A stretch of 64,000 nt of DNA from contig OX578136.1 in the NCBI GenBank assembly GCA_951213105.1, positions 76,566,437 to 76,630,436 on the forward strand, read 5' to 3'. Below the pieces are notes generated by a model, which saw nothing but the letters and a program-made list of their open reading frames with translations, did not search any database and was not told the DNA's origin. Made by a program: the position numbers and the translations under genes. Positions 33,483-46,926 of this stretch are shown here, piece after piece (the stretch's first letter is position 1; every line of letters begins with the position of its first letter). The stretch comes from Amaurobius ferox. Its lineage: Eukaryota; Arthropoda; Arachnida; Araneae; Amaurobiidae.

Positions 33483-34204
33483 AAAATAAAAGCGTGGATA
33501 TTTTTCATTCGTTCCTTCAGCTATTAAAATCATAACTTATTGTTCACTATTGGCTTCCAGTTATCTAAGAAATTCTGAAAGTTACTATGAATGAATTTTT
33601 GCTCCAGTAATGAATATTCCATCATGAATTTCCTAACACATACACACCTGTACTTTAGACATACAAATAAAATATTCAGCAGAATATTTAAAACAATGTA
33701 TAAAAAACGCAACGTGTAATTTGGCAGATATTGTTGTTACACAAATTGTAACATTATATTTCCACTAATCATTTCCCCTTTTATACAACAATATTTCGAT
33801 AACATGGAAAATGACAGTAATAAGATTTAATTAAAGAAAGTATCCAAGCTTTTGTTTTTATTTATGTGTGTATGAAAATATTTTTGGTACCGAAGAAATG
33901 TTTATGTTTTCCGTTTTAGGCCAGTTTGAAGTAAAAGTGTATTTTTATAAAAGTTATTTATCATATATTTTTATTTAAAATTAAATTCATGTATGGATCA
34001 ATAAAATATTTACAAATGCAAAGAAATGCAAGAATTTCCGGTAAAAGACCTCAATAAATGGAAAAAAGCAGATGTTTTCAGTAATTTATGGAAAACATGA
34101 ACTTTGTAAACAATTTCACACAGACTGCCATTCCTGTTAGCAACTGCGTTGCTACTTGTTTAACTTTATTTAAAAAGTATTCCAATGAAATACTTTTTTA
34201 TCTT
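33483..34204. other. No gene recognised
   Basis: A+T-rich with short chance frames only. Confidence 0.6.
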
Positions 34205-34400
34205 ATTTGCAGTTATTTATGACAACTACACTTTTCTTTAGACATCTGGCGCCGAGAATGCATAAATCCAAACTCAATGAGTCGAAGGAATTTCACCCAC
34301 AAAAGTGCATAATAAATAAGGACAAAACAACAAAAGGGGAAGGGGAGACATGAGGGAAATATATTCTTATTTAGTGATGCATCTTTAAACGTATTGCAAA
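34205..34400 (+). repeat. Dispersed repeat family 3, copy 2
   Basis: Partner of 16683-16870: ATCTGGCGCCGAGAA, AGTCGAAGGAA, GTGCATAATAAAT and GACATGA in the same order. No terminal repeats or coding sequence found. Confidence 0.6.
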
Positions 34401-34429
34401 ATGCAAGTTCTCTTGTTTCTACCACACGC

Positions 34430-36475
34430 TAACATTAATTATGTTATAGAAGTCTGAAGGAAACCAAAAATGTGGTTATTTTAATCAAAATACAGGTATA
34501 ATACAGACATAACAATGGGAAGGGCAGGCAAAGTATTATAATAATAAGTTATTAGAGAGCTGTAGTTAGCATTAGAATTTTTTAATTAATTGAGTTGCAT
34601 TATTTGTTTAACCCTCCCATTTTGCTGCTGCTAACATAATACTTACTTTGCTGTATAAATTTAATTAAAATTGAGTTCATTAAATACTTCTTTATTTCAA
34701 TTATTATTATAAAGCATTATCAGTATTGAAATTGAGGGAATATTATAAGGGAAGATAACGTTGCTTAAATTCATCAGTATTAATGCGGAGGCCAGATCAA
34801 CCTGGAATATTGAATTCAGTTGATTTTCTATCTGTTTAATCTCAAGATTAATGGAACTGGAATGATTACTTGATCTAATTTACATTCATGTAATTCTGCT
34901 AGATCTAGCCTCAAATAATCCTCTTCTAGTTGGAGGTCGGTAATTTGGCTAGTCTGTAATCCATCTTTGATTAAGCTCACTATGAAGCAAAACAATATTG
35001 CTGATTTAAAGGATAACTAATGTTTTAATAACACAAACACATCAAAAATTTGAACAGCATAAAAGTACCGACTCTAAAAATAAAAGATGGCAATACAAAA
35101 ATTACATAAATCAATGAAATGTAAATAAATGCTTTTGCTCATCGACAGTTTGAAATACATTAAAAAAGTAATAATTTTAAATTAATAAAGCACTTCATTA
35201 TCTGTATTTTGATTAGTATTAAGGGCATATAAATGGTGCATTGCAATTCATTTAAACTTTAATACTGGTGGAAAATAGAAGTCCAAAGTTATAAGCAAAT
35301 TCGTTCAAAATGCCATCCTTGTACCAAACTCTCGGATAATGTGCAAAATATTTAAAGAAACTTATATTCATAAATTTAAGTTATTATGGACGAGAGAAGC
35401 GAAGTACATTTTCCACCCCTAAAGAAGCAAAATAAACATTTGCCTGAATGTTGTTATCCCTTTTACTCAAAAGCCACGATTAAATTTTGCATACATACGT
35501 AAAATTTCACGCATATTTAAAAATTACAATTTGGATTATTAAAACGAAATGTAACAGGACGAAACGCCTATTTTTAAACTGCTCAAGCTCACTACACGTC
35601 TTACAAATAGCGCGCAAAAAACCATTGTTAACAAAAGTTAAAAATGATTCCAATATTAAGCTTCACCATCTTGTTTTTACACGGTTGCTTGTTTTTACAC
35701 GGAACGTAACGAAGCAAAATACACAACCATGGAATTAGTCAGTTACGCTTTAATTCCATGATACATACAATAATAAAACGCAAATATATGGAAATAAGTT
35801 TTGGTGATTTAAATGTGCTACTTTGATTCCGGTGTTTCCCTCTATTATAAGTTATTTAACATACAATTCAAACTCTAAAAACGTTTATGCTCCTTTGTAT
35901 TATGTTTCTCAATTATTGAAATTATTTTTTTTTATATTTCTAATTTCATAATTTATTTGTCAAGTTAAATTTTAATGTGGAAATTTTATAGCTGACATGC
36001 TTCAAACATGCAAGTACACTCAAAGCCCGGCTTTCGCTAGTTAAAATACATGGATATCTTGAAACGGATAATGCATGGATTAATTTGAAAGGAAACACAC
36101 ACCTCAATGTTGATCTGATTTAAATGTAAGTACATATAGTAATTATAGAAGAACGTCAACGTGTTACGTGAATTTCGTAACTGTTTTGAATACAAAAAAG
36201 AACTTCACGCAATATCACACGCGCTTAATCTTTGACATTTAAAAGTATAGCACATTTACTAACGCGATGATGCATTTGAACATTCTAAATTCACATTAGT
36301 TGTTTCTCTTTCTCGTCAAATTTTTTTTCTTTTTTCGGAGGATATAATATATTAGATTCTTAACATGAATTGTTCATTAAAAGTTATGGCTTATACAAAA
36401 TATAGATTTAACAAACCGCACAGAGAGGCTTTTGTGAACTGAAATCAAAATTCTAAAGGCACGATAATAAAGGTT
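34430..36475. other. No gene recognised
   Basis: A+T-rich non-coding DNA. The frame at 35487-35738 has no recognisable domain. Confidence 0.55.
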
Positions 36476-36975
36476 CTTCCGAAACGAAGCAAATCGAAAA
36501 TTGAAACGGAAGTAAAACTCTCCCAATTGTGGTTCAACCATCGAGTTAGAAAGAAGGAGATAAAACTGCAGATGGAAAGCTAGAAAATATCATAATGCTT
36601 GAGAATTACATCTAGGTGTCGCTAGTGTTAGTAAAGTAGCTGGTATTGTTAGTTGACACAGAGAAGTGTAGTATTAAGTATATACATATTTCATTATTTT
36701 TAAATTAAGGGTTCCTCTTAATTATGAGTATAATTAACCAGTATCTTTTCATAGCTGTAGGATAGAGTACAAAAATATATGGAGATAAAACTAAATAGCA
36801 AAGGAAAATAATTGTGAATACATAGGAATATTTTTTATTGTTACTACTTATTTATTCTACTTTGCATCGTGGTAATAATTCATTTTTACAAAATTGACAG
36901 TTTAAATAAATATTTTAGGTCTTTCGCTATCGAAATGCATACAATGCAGGACTACTTTACGTATCCCAGCGCCAC

Positions 36976-38040
36976 CTGAATCATTGTCTCAAACGATATT
37001 GGCGTTTCCTAAATATGACGTTTTAACTCCTTACTTTTACCTCCATGGGAGCAACAATTGAGACGGATAGAGTCAGGACGGCGAGTTACACTTTCTGTTA
37101 CGCCCTCCATTGAGTTAGTGGAGAGAGCAGCCATCAGTAAACCAGTAAGTGAACATAGAGTGAGTGTTACACATTTCCGTTATGGCATCAGGTGTTTGAT
37201 ACGCATCGAGAGAGCTTAACGTGTTTCATATTTTACATACCATTGTAAAGCGTTTTAATGTGAGACATTTTAAAGTGCATGGTTGTGTAAGTCCGTTTGA
37301 TGGAAATCGTAGCATAACGAATATTGAAACGGAAGTAAAACTCCTCCAGCAGTGGGACGACAATTGAGTCTTATAGAATAAGGACGGCAAATTGCATTCT
37401 GTTTCGTACTCCAATGAATTTCTGAAGGGAGTGGCCATCGCTCGCCCCACTCTTTGTAGACCAGTGAGTGAGGCTAGCGTGTTACATATTTTCGTTATGT
37501 TGTTAGTTGTTTGCTACGTATATAGTGAGTCCAGCGTGTTTCATATTTTATATTGTAATGCGTTATTTCACTGAAACTTTTAAAGGCACACGGTAATGCA
37601 AGTTCGTTTAATGGAACTCCGAGGATAACGAAAATTGAAACGGAAGTAAAACACCTCTAATAGTGGCGCAATAATTAAAAAGCATAGGACATTGATCTGT
37701 ACTTTCTGTTACGCCCTTCAGTGAGTTAGTAGAGGGCGTGGGCATCGCTCACCCCACTCTTTGCAGACTAGTGGGTGGAGCTAGTATGTTACACATTTTC
37801 GCTATGCTATCAGTTGTTTGCTGTATATAGAGTGAGTCTACGGTGTTTTATATATGTGTTCCTTTGTATACTGTTGTAACAACTTATTAATATGAAACTT
37901 CTTAACGCACTTGATAGTACAAGCTCGTTTTATGGAAATCAGAGCATAACGAAAAGTGACACTCATCCAACGGTGGCGCCACAGTTGAGACGTATAGAGT
38001 AAGGGAGGTATGTTACACTTTCTGTTACGCCCGCCAGAAA
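36976..38040 (+). repeat. Tandem array, period about 306 bp
   Basis: Anchors TTTCTGTTACGCCC or close variants occur at about 37085, 37391, 37697 and 38011. Other shared blocks are GAAACGGAAGTAAAAC and ACACATTTTCG-like segments. A partial unit with ATTGAAACGGAAGTAAAACTC also occurs at about 36495. The units are substantially diverged from one another. Confidence 0.8.
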
Positions 38041-38287
38041 ATAATAATTGTGAGAAAATGTGTAATTTTCATTGCGTTTCTTTTTAAATTCATTTGTGTT
38101 TTACTGTAAAAGGTACTAATAACTTTAATGTTTTGTCGTAGTAATGCTTTTTCTTTTCGCATATCATATTATCTGGATCAGTTTTATTATATGTTATATT
38201 GTGCATATTATACATTTAAAACACTGATATGTTACATTTGCAAAAATATAATATATAAGTGAGCCGAAATAAAGTCATATGTGGTGA

Positions 38288-38346
38288 CGGCCACACAACT
38301 TGTTACCATAAACCCCTGGGTTGGTCGTGTGGTCTGGGTCTTCAAC
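38288..38346 (+). mobile_element. 59-bp hairpin retroposon (copy E)
   Basis: Flanked by perfect 12-bp duplications CATATGTGGTGA (38276-38287, 38347-38358). Starts CGGCCACACAACTTG and ends GTGTGGTCTGGGTCTTCAAC. The 5' arm GGCCACAC pairs with GTGTGGTC. Aligns along its whole length with the SINE tails, with the stem bases changed together. Confidence 0.8.
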
Positions 38347-38989
38347 CATATGTGGTGAAATAAATTAAATGCCAATGTTTATATTTTAAATGTATAGCGA
38401 CTACGGCGTACATTGCATTTGCTGGCAATAACCCTTCAAATTTACCTCAATAGTGCGAGTTAACTTACTGTACTGTAAGACATGGGTCATTAACCACAAA
38501 GTTTATCTTTTAAATTATATATTGATTTGTGTGGCACTCAATTATTAAAATACATTTTCAACTAATACTTTGTACAATGACCATTAATGTAATATATTTT
38601 GAGAAATGATTTAGGGGTTGATTTGAGACCGGTAATAACTACTGGACATATTAAAGCATCTGCGCTCTACCTAATTGTAAATCTATGTTGTTGGCACTTA
38701 CCTTCGCTTTATGTACACTGCATTAACCGGAATGGTTTTTAAAAATCATTTGTTGTAAGTATTTTATATTTTAATGTATTTATTCATTTGCAGGTGCTTT
38801 CAAGAATCATTTGTTGTCAATAGTTTGCATTTTAATGTATTTTATTATATTTTAATCTGTATATTCTGCATTCTGTTTTATCTTCCACACTGTTACTGGG
38901 ACTTTGTCCTTTAGAGTGCAATCTTTTAAAATAAATAAATAAATACATACATAAATTAAATGTAATGATCGTTGGCTTGAGATGGGTAC

Positions 38990-39310
38990 ATGATACTTGG
39001 TTGACTTCAGTTGATTCATAGCAAATATATTATTGTCTTTTATTTTGAGGAGCCTTTCCTCTTTGTATCTCAACAAACATTTTCAAAACTGATGTCGGTT
39101 TAGCATCACGGCGAAACTTTTCCAACTGTTCATTCTTATGAATTTATAGGCTTGGGTGCACGGTACCTGACTGACTTCAGTTGATTCACAGCAAATATAT
39201 TATTGTGCTCCAAGAGCCTTTCCTCTTTGTATCTCAACGGATATTTTCAAAACTGATGTCGTTCAAGCATCACGGCGAAATTTTCCAGCTGCTCATCCTC
39301 TCGGTCGGCA
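38990..39310 (+). repeat. Tandem duplication, offset about 170 bp
   Basis: TGACTTCAGTTGATTCA, GCCTTTCCTCTTTGTATCTC and AGCATCACGGCGAAA occur twice (about 39002 and 39172) in the same order. The first copy has an extra stretch before the GAGCC. Confidence 0.85.
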
Positions 39311-39319
39311 ATCTTAATT

Positions 39320-40380
39320 TAATTTTACCTTTTTTCAGGGGTTTACGATTTCCCCTAGTTCCATTGTCCTTTCTTCTTATGATATCTTGTGGTCGTCCTG
39401 ATTGGACCTCCCCTTTTGAATAAGCCTGTTCGAGTATGCTCGAAACATAGGTTACGCCCATGTAGCTGTCTTGTCTGATGATGTCATAGCAAATTCGTGA
39501 ATTTATAAGTCATAAACATCTCCAAGCAAAACTCTCAAACCTGGTGCCGCTTGTCTGATTCCTTTATTCAGCTTGTTTTCCTTGTTGCATTGCCTGAATT
39601 AAAAATTGCCTATTTGGTCTCACAATAAGTATATTTACCAGTATATGATTGTTGCATTCTTTCATCGATAACCCAGTGTCTTTATACTGCTGTAACATTT
39701 TTTACTTCCAACGCGCATGAATATCATGAATTCATTTGTTCCAATTTATTTACTTTTGATGATGCATATTTACGAAAGTTGTGAAATTTGATAAATGTTC
39801 TTCATTATATAACAAATATGGGACAAAACGAAGGTAAATTGAAAATAAAATTTTAAGAGAATACAAATTGTATTTTGTTATAGCAAATAAATCGAATCCA
39901 AAATATAAAAATGCAAATACATCATATAATTGTTTTCAAAATGTCACGAAAAAATACCTCTACCTCTATAAGTTGTAAAAAAAAAATGCATGTCTCATCC
40001 AAAATTTTTACAACAGATTCCCACTTGGTCAGTTGACATGCATACCGTTGACCTTCTGAGACGTAATATTTTCTTCTGTTGTAGAAGTGGATTAAAAGTT
40101 ATCCATCTCCTTCCGATTTCAGACCTAACTAACAATTAGCATTTAAAATACCTCTCTTCTCACTCATGGTGTTGCATTATCATTAAATATTTTAAAGTAC
40201 TCTAATGCACATTTTATGTATGTGCAATACAATACAAAATATCTCGAGAACGGCTTGTGAATAATCCTAAACAGTCAATTCACTTCCAAATTATGATGCT
40301 TACAAATTATGTACACATTTGATAATATTTAGCGCATTTAATTTAATTTATTTGTGACTGTTAGTATTCAGAAAATTATA
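39320..40380. other. No gene recognised
   Basis: Non-coding. A minus-strand 63-codon frame (39270-39461) is charged and looks slightly protein-like, but matches nothing I know. Confidence 0.45.
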
Positions 40381-40381
40381 T

Positions 40382-41188
40382 TCTTTCCTTGCAACACATG
40401 GTAATGTATAGGGAAAGTTTTGAAATCGTTGTGAAATATGCAGTTCTAGTTTTTGACAGGTAAACACGTTTTGAGGATCTCTAGAACGCGAAAATCAATT
40501 TTTAGAGTGGTGTTTGTGTGTGTGTGTGTGTGTGCGCGCGCCATGCATGTATCCACTCTAACTTAAAATGTAGTTGATCAAATTTCATACAATTTTATAT
40601 GTGAGTTACGTGTGGGTGACTCTAATGCAGATTAGATTTTGATATAATTCGGTATAAAGGAATCTGTTTTTGTGTGAAATAGCCAGCAATGTATCCTTTC
40701 TATGTAAAAACTAAGGAACCAGTTTTCACAAAGTTTGGGAGATAAGTTATTTGAGTATTACTCTGGTACTGATTACATTTGGGTACGATTCGTAGGGAAG
40801 GGCCCAACCAGTCTTTCTTTATAAAACGACCTGTAAAAATCGTGAAAAATCTAAAAAAGAATACGTATGCTTAAATGCATTCATTAAATGCGTGTTTAAT
40901 ATGTAATATTTGACCATGAAAAGTATAAGATACCTCATTACTCTAGGACTAACCGTTCTCGAGATATTTTAGAATTTTCATGTTTTTGCTATGTCGCCTA
41001 TGAAAATACGTCCAGTTATCAAATGAAAACGAAAATTCAGTTAAAAGTGCAAATTTAGTATAATTTAAAAAAATTATGCTTGTTATTTTGTGCAATTGAA
41101 CTCAATTTTATTTGTCATTAAAGAAATAAAAAAAAAATGAATTCGGAGTCTGTAGTGAAAGTCATGTGCTGTCCATATCATATTTTTT
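40382..41188 (+). mobile_element. ACTTTCC repeat family, subfamily 1 (copy 3)
   Basis: Starts CTTTCCTTGCAACACATGG with the GTAATGTATAGGGAAAG return arm. (GT)n at about 40513-40540, duplicated ~145-bp interior units, and the end GAAAGTCATGTGCTGTCC. More diverged than copy 4. Confidence 0.7.
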
Positions 41189-41713
41189 TATTATAAAAAT
41201 ATATACTACCTTTAAATGTTTGTTCTGATTTGCCACTAGTACGTATGAATTGATTAGTTTGTAAGAAGTCAGCTAGTTTTCTATAAAAGCATAACTTTTG
41301 TTCACAATAATAAGCAACTTTTAAAAGAATGAGAACTTAAATTTCAAATACCAAATGAAAAATTAAAGGAGAAAGAAAGTTCTTGTATTTTTACAGCGTT
41401 TTTTGTCAAGTATTAGAAATGGCCTAGTTTTTAGTTGTTTAATTATTTATGGCATTTTGAAATTCAGTGGATAAAAAAGGGAAAAAAATATGCTCTAGAG
41501 AAACAGTTGTTTTGAAAACACACTCTTTTCATTACTGTCATGTCTATGTCTATTTCTATTTTTTGCTAATGCGACAACAATGCATCAGAAACTTGTAAAA
41601 AACAGCTCTTTGTCATTCAATTGCTTGAAACGATATTATTTAAGTAGGTACTTAAATATTTTTATGTGAAAACGCATTTCATATGTTAATAAAAAATACA
41701 TTTCCTAAAAATT

Positions 41714-42488
41714 AAAAATCTGATGTGGGCAGCACATGACTTTCTCTGCAGACTTATATCCGCGTTCTCTGTTTATTTTAATAAAATTTATTTCACTTTT
41801 ATTCCATTTTCGTTCTCATTCGGTAACCGAGTTATTTTCAAAAGTGGCGTAGAGAAAGTACGAAAAACTAAAATATCTCGAGAACGGCTAGTTCTAGTGT
41901 AATGGTGTTGGTCTTATTCTTTTCGTCCTTAAAATTTACGTATTAAACGGACATTTAATGGATATATCTGAGTATATATAGTTCTTTAGTTTAGATTTTG
42001 ACGATTTTTGCGGGCCATTTTGCAAAAAAAGGCAGGTTATTTTTTTCCGAATCGTACCAAAATCTAATCAACACCAGGGTAACCCAAAAGTGACTTATCC
42101 ACCGAATTTTGTGAAGTTTGGTCCATTAGTTCTTCAGTTAGAGTGGATACAAGATTTTGCGGGCCATTTCGCAGAAAAAGGCGGGTTCTTTTATCCCGAA
42201 TCATACCCAAAACTAATCAGCACCAGACTCGCTCACAAGTAACTTACCTACCAAATTTTGTGAAATTCGGTTCATTAGTTTTTTAGTTAGAGTGGATACA
42301 AAATCTGCACAGACTGACACACAGACAGACACACAGACACACAGACACACACACAGACGTCACGCTAAAAATGGTTTTTTCGTATTCTAGAGGTCTCGAA
42401 ACGTGTAGATCCGTCGAAAACTCGAGTTGCGATTTTCGGCATGATTCCAATACTTTCCCTATACATTACCATGTATTGCAGGGAAAGT
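41714..42488 (-). mobile_element. ACTTTCC repeat family, subfamily 1 (copy 4)
   Basis: Inverted relative to copy 3, about 525 bp away. Left edge AAAAATCTGATGTGGGCAGC; right edge is a hairpin TTTCCCTATACATTACCATG with the return arm ending GGGAAAGT. An ACAC/CAGA microsatellite lies at 42305-42357. The two interior repeats hold AAATTTTGTGAA and CAGCACCAG. Confidence 0.75.
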
Positions 42489-42607
42489 AAAAAATAATAT
42501 ATAAGATATGTTTTTCAGGATAGCTTTAATTTTCATGCAATATACAATATATATGCACAGTAATTCAACGGTTTATATGAAACTTGTGTTTATTTAAAGT
42601 CAATGGA

Positions 42608-42770
42608 AATTTTAAAAACTCATTTAAGACAACTCATTTAAGACAGCTATTATAACTAATCATAAAACTCATTTAAGACAGCTATTATAACTAATCATAA
42701 AACTCATTTAAGACTGCTATTATAACTAATCATAAAACTCATTTAAGACAACTATTTAATACAATTCATT
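42608..42770 (+). repeat. 35-bp tandem array
   Basis: Units AACTCATTTAAGACAGCTAT... at 42631, 42666, 42701 and 42736, nearly identical, with a partial unit before the first. Confidence 0.92.
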
Positions 42771-44900
42771 AAATAATTTCGTATTTAATCCATTCGTATT
42801 TTATTCATTCTGTATTTAATATAATTTAGTATATAAAATAACACCTCTTCCCGTGTATGGCTAGTTGTACAGAATCGATGATTACTGAATCCTAAGCTGA
42901 TGATTCAGCAAAATCATTTGAGTGGTACTATATAAAATTTTTTACAAATACTGATGTAGGAAATTTTAGCACATTAAACATGTAAATTGGAAATTATTCT
43001 AATTATTTTGAATACTTAACTTCAACAATGTTTGAAACATTAACAGTTTTGACTAAGGGTCAAGTTGAACAAACAGTTTTAGATTGAAGAATAAAACAAT
43101 AAAAGATTAAAAGGAGTAGAGTTAAATAAAAAAATCCTGCAAGACTGAAAAATGGTGGATCGTAAAGTAAATACACTTAAAGAGTGAGAAGAAATTTAAG
43201 GGCCTGGATCAACTGCATATCCTAACGGGAAAAGTTGAACAGCATGACTAAAATTATTCCTGCGAAGGAATTAAAAGTATTCCTCAGCTTGAATCAGCAT
43301 GATTTGTTATTTACTTGATATAAGGTGGGTTCATATTCCAATTTGCTACGTGCTTAGACTGCATTGAACTACGCATGTAGTCATCCTTTAAAGGTGACTG
43401 ACAAAACTAAGTCAGCTTTGACTTTATTGAATTGAAGAAATATCAAGAATTTTCATTTGAGCCACTGGAATTATCAATTGCATCACAAAGTTTCCGTGTT
43501 TGTTGTTACCTAAATAGATAAGTTTTAAATTTCCAGTTCCATTTTAATATTCTGAGACGTTAAACATGGAATACTGCTGAACCATTGCTTTTTTATTATG
43601 GCATATTTAAGACATTTGAGAAATGTTGGTTCCATGTTTAATGAGTTATATACGGACTCACAACGACTGTATTTGTGTTAAAAAATAGACAACTTTAATG
43701 TGAGGTTATTAAAGAATTTAGACAAGTGTTATTCCAAAAATCTGGTGGTAACCCTTCACTTGTTCAATAGAGTGCCCCGATAAGCCGGTATAGGGAGTTT
43801 TGAAAAAAATGTCTTTAGTTAAAGACTAATATTTCCATAATATCTCAAAATATGTATTGTATCAAACGTTTCATGTTCGATGGACATTTTTTATACTTTT
43901 CATGTGTTATAGAGAATTCTGTAAATTATTGAAAAAACGTGCAGTAGATATAGGCGTTTGTTTACGCTCAAACTACATGCCCAACGGTTTTCTTCTCGAC
44001 ATTGATGCCTTGTACGTATTAAATTATATAACTTTTGAAAGTTAAGAAATAATATTAAAATGTAACCATAAAATCAAAATAAATATTTCAAAGTATTTTG
44101 TTATATTTCGTAAAATTTATATTTAGGGGTTTAAACTCTATGTAAACCTTATGGAGCGGCTACATAATTTTTAAAAATCGATACAATTTCATATTATTTA
44201 TGGACTATTTCGTAATGTGCATATAAATGTATTTTCAGTTAAGTAAGTAATATAATTAATTTGCAATGTGCAATGAGACACAAAATGTACAGTGAGGTAA
44301 CTTCAAATTAGGTAATTATTATACTGTTTCCCAGTTGATTTAAGATCGCAATTGGACACTGAATTTAAAGCAGTACAATTTTCTACTGTGGTAATTATAA
44401 CCCGTAAGAAATCTGACTACACACAGTTGGATACCTTGCAGATATGCTTCGATAAGATTTTACCAGAAAAATCTTGTTTGAAAATTGTAAAAGGAAATCT
44501 AATGTTCTACAATTATCTCAATTTTACAATTACCAACAATTTTCATTCGTTTTCACAAAACATCTGAACATTTTAATTTTGCTTAATTAACATCATAATT
44601 TTTACATAAAAATCTAAACAGGGACCCAGTTACAGTTGTAAATAAGTCAAGTAAGTTCTGAAAGATGGTACATACCTAGAGCTATGGAAGTAAGGTTTCG
44701 GTATAGTAAAGTGACCAGACGTTACAAGAGGAAATTAATGACAGCGCTCCTAGAGGTAAAATTCTCAAATTATTATTTCTATTTCGTAAACTATGAGATA
44801 TACAGGAAGAAATTAGAAATGTTTGAAGCATTACCAAAAACGTAGGGGAACGTTAATTCATTTACTACAAAAACGGCATTTGCATAACGTAAATTTTTAT
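42771..44900. other. No gene recognised
   Basis: A+T-rich with short chance frames (for example 43857-44045 and 44352-44567). No conserved motif. Confidence 0.55.
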
Positions 44901-44915
44901 ACAAAAGTATTCTAT

Positions 44916-44976
44916 TCTGGTCGTCTAAACAGCTGCGCATGTCTAAGGGCGAGTCGGACGGTCTAGGTTTTCGACC
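44916..44976 (+). mobile_element. 61-bp hairpin retroposon (copy F)
   Basis: Flanked by perfect 12-bp duplications AAAGTATTCTAT (44904-44915, 44977-44988). Starts TCTGGTCGTCTAAACAG and ends GGACGGTCTAGGTTTTCGACC. GGTCGTCT pairs with GGACGGTC using three G-U pairs. Closest relative is copy H at 31589. Confidence 0.8.
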
Positions 44977-44989
44977 AAAGTATTCTATA

Positions 44990-46910
44990 TGCCGACAATC
45001 TACCGCAGTGCTAGTCTGAATGCAAAAAAGAACTTTCTTTTTCACATCCATTTTCACTATGGATGAATATATAGTAGTAGGAAATCATTAGGCAAACTGC
45101 TGTGAACTTTCCATGGCGTTTCGGTTGAATTGGCTCTATAGGATAATATATTTATAGCCGTATATATTCAAATAGACCTTCATAATTTTTTGACGCGATG
45201 CACATTAAAATACACACATCCAATGACAGACGATCATTTTCGAATTTTCTAGCATATATTATCGGCAGGAGAAATTTTGCACGTCACAGATATCATTTGC
45301 ATACAATACTCAGAGAAATGCTTAGAACTTTCTATATACATAATTTGCTTCTACAGAAAATGTATTTTCTAATTAATCGATAATGATCTACAATTTTCTC
45401 ATTAGCATTTTTTCTGTGTCTCTCATATTTTCCGAGACAGGAGTGCAAACTTCCAACTTTTGCAGCTAGGAACGTTGTTACCAATCTGATTTGGTAGTGA
45501 ATATTCACTTTACTATACTGGTACATCCCTTTCATAGTTCTAGCTACCACTGACAACGGCAAAACAAAATCGGCATACCAACAATTAAATCTTTCGCATA
45601 CTGAAAACAAAATTGGATTTCAGAAGTGCTTACTAAATAAGATTACTCATAAACTAAAATTAAACTTAATTAAAGGGATACGCCTTGCAAAATATCAACT
45701 ATATAGGTACATGCTTGAAAAAATTTGGGATCCTGCTATAGCAAACAGACTTCAAACTTGCACTCCAAATACCCTGGTATTAAATGTCTCTTAAACTAAT
45801 GTTCAAATCGAAAAAAAGTTGATTTCAGCGTATTCCAACATTTCTTTACAAATGTACCAAATATCATATTCCTGTTTGCTATAATTTTTTACAGTAACAG
45901 AATGAGAAACTCGAGGGATACGAAATTTGTTAAACAGCGTAGAGAGCGGCCTCAGCAGCTCGTTTTTCTAGGGGAAATTATACCATTTTTAACATTATCA
46001 TTTAGTTCTATGATTTTCGATATTAATATATTTGATGGAGTTCCTTTATTTTGTGTTTTCTATTCACCTACATAAATAGAAACTCTTCAAAATTTCCGGC
46101 ATCATGCTCTAGTTACATTAAAATCTGTATATTCAAGGATATTACTTTTTAATTATATTTTCTTTAAAAACATGCTTTCTATACTATAGTACAACAAAAT
46201 AAACATATATGAAATCTTCCTTCGTTTTGTTAAAAAACATCTCTACCACTGCTTTCTATGAAATTTGAAATGTATGCTGCAATTTACCATTTAAGTAATC
46301 CACATATATAATATTCGAATTGCAAAATGTATTCCAGTATTTTTGTCTCAGTAAATTAAGATTTACTGGACATATTTTGTGTATTTTATACTTCTGCAAT
46401 GTGGTGAGTTACTATCACTTATGTTTGAAAATGGAAGTCTAATTTTGGCCTTAGCAACACCACTTTTACTTGCTTTCCAACAGAAACACTCTCTCACGAG
46501 AAAGAAGGATTGAAGACTGTTCTCATGCAGCTGTACAATTTTATAAAATTCCTAAAAGGAGATGCCAGATGTATTCCCACACAAGAAGAGAACCTGTGCC
46601 AATATTCGCACAAAAGATGTCGAATTTAATTGCCCTTAATGTAATAGGAAATCCATACCAATACTGCAAAAGCGCAGAAATTGAGATATTCTAAAATTGA
46701 TAATAAATTATTTTGAAATTGATAATTGATAATGAATTTTTTTGAAATTAATAATTGGCCAAAGATATTTATATAAAATTATATTAAGCATGCAATTTGA
46801 TATATAAGTAATTAGTTGCAACTTATTGATAAAGTAACATATATAATCAAAAATATAAAATAACTAAAATAAATTTTTATATGCAATTTAAAGGGTAATT
46901 ATTGTTTTGA
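44990..46910. other. No gene recognised
   Basis: Non-coding by eye. The frames at 45332-45610 and 46470-46694 show no domain. Confidence 0.5.
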
Positions 46911-46926
46911 CACACCTACTAAACTT

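Noticed and set aside
39425..39490. Hammerhead ribozyme (CTGATGA near CGAAAC)
   Set aside because: The words occur, but stems I and II could not be formed and no GAAA follows the CTGATGA.
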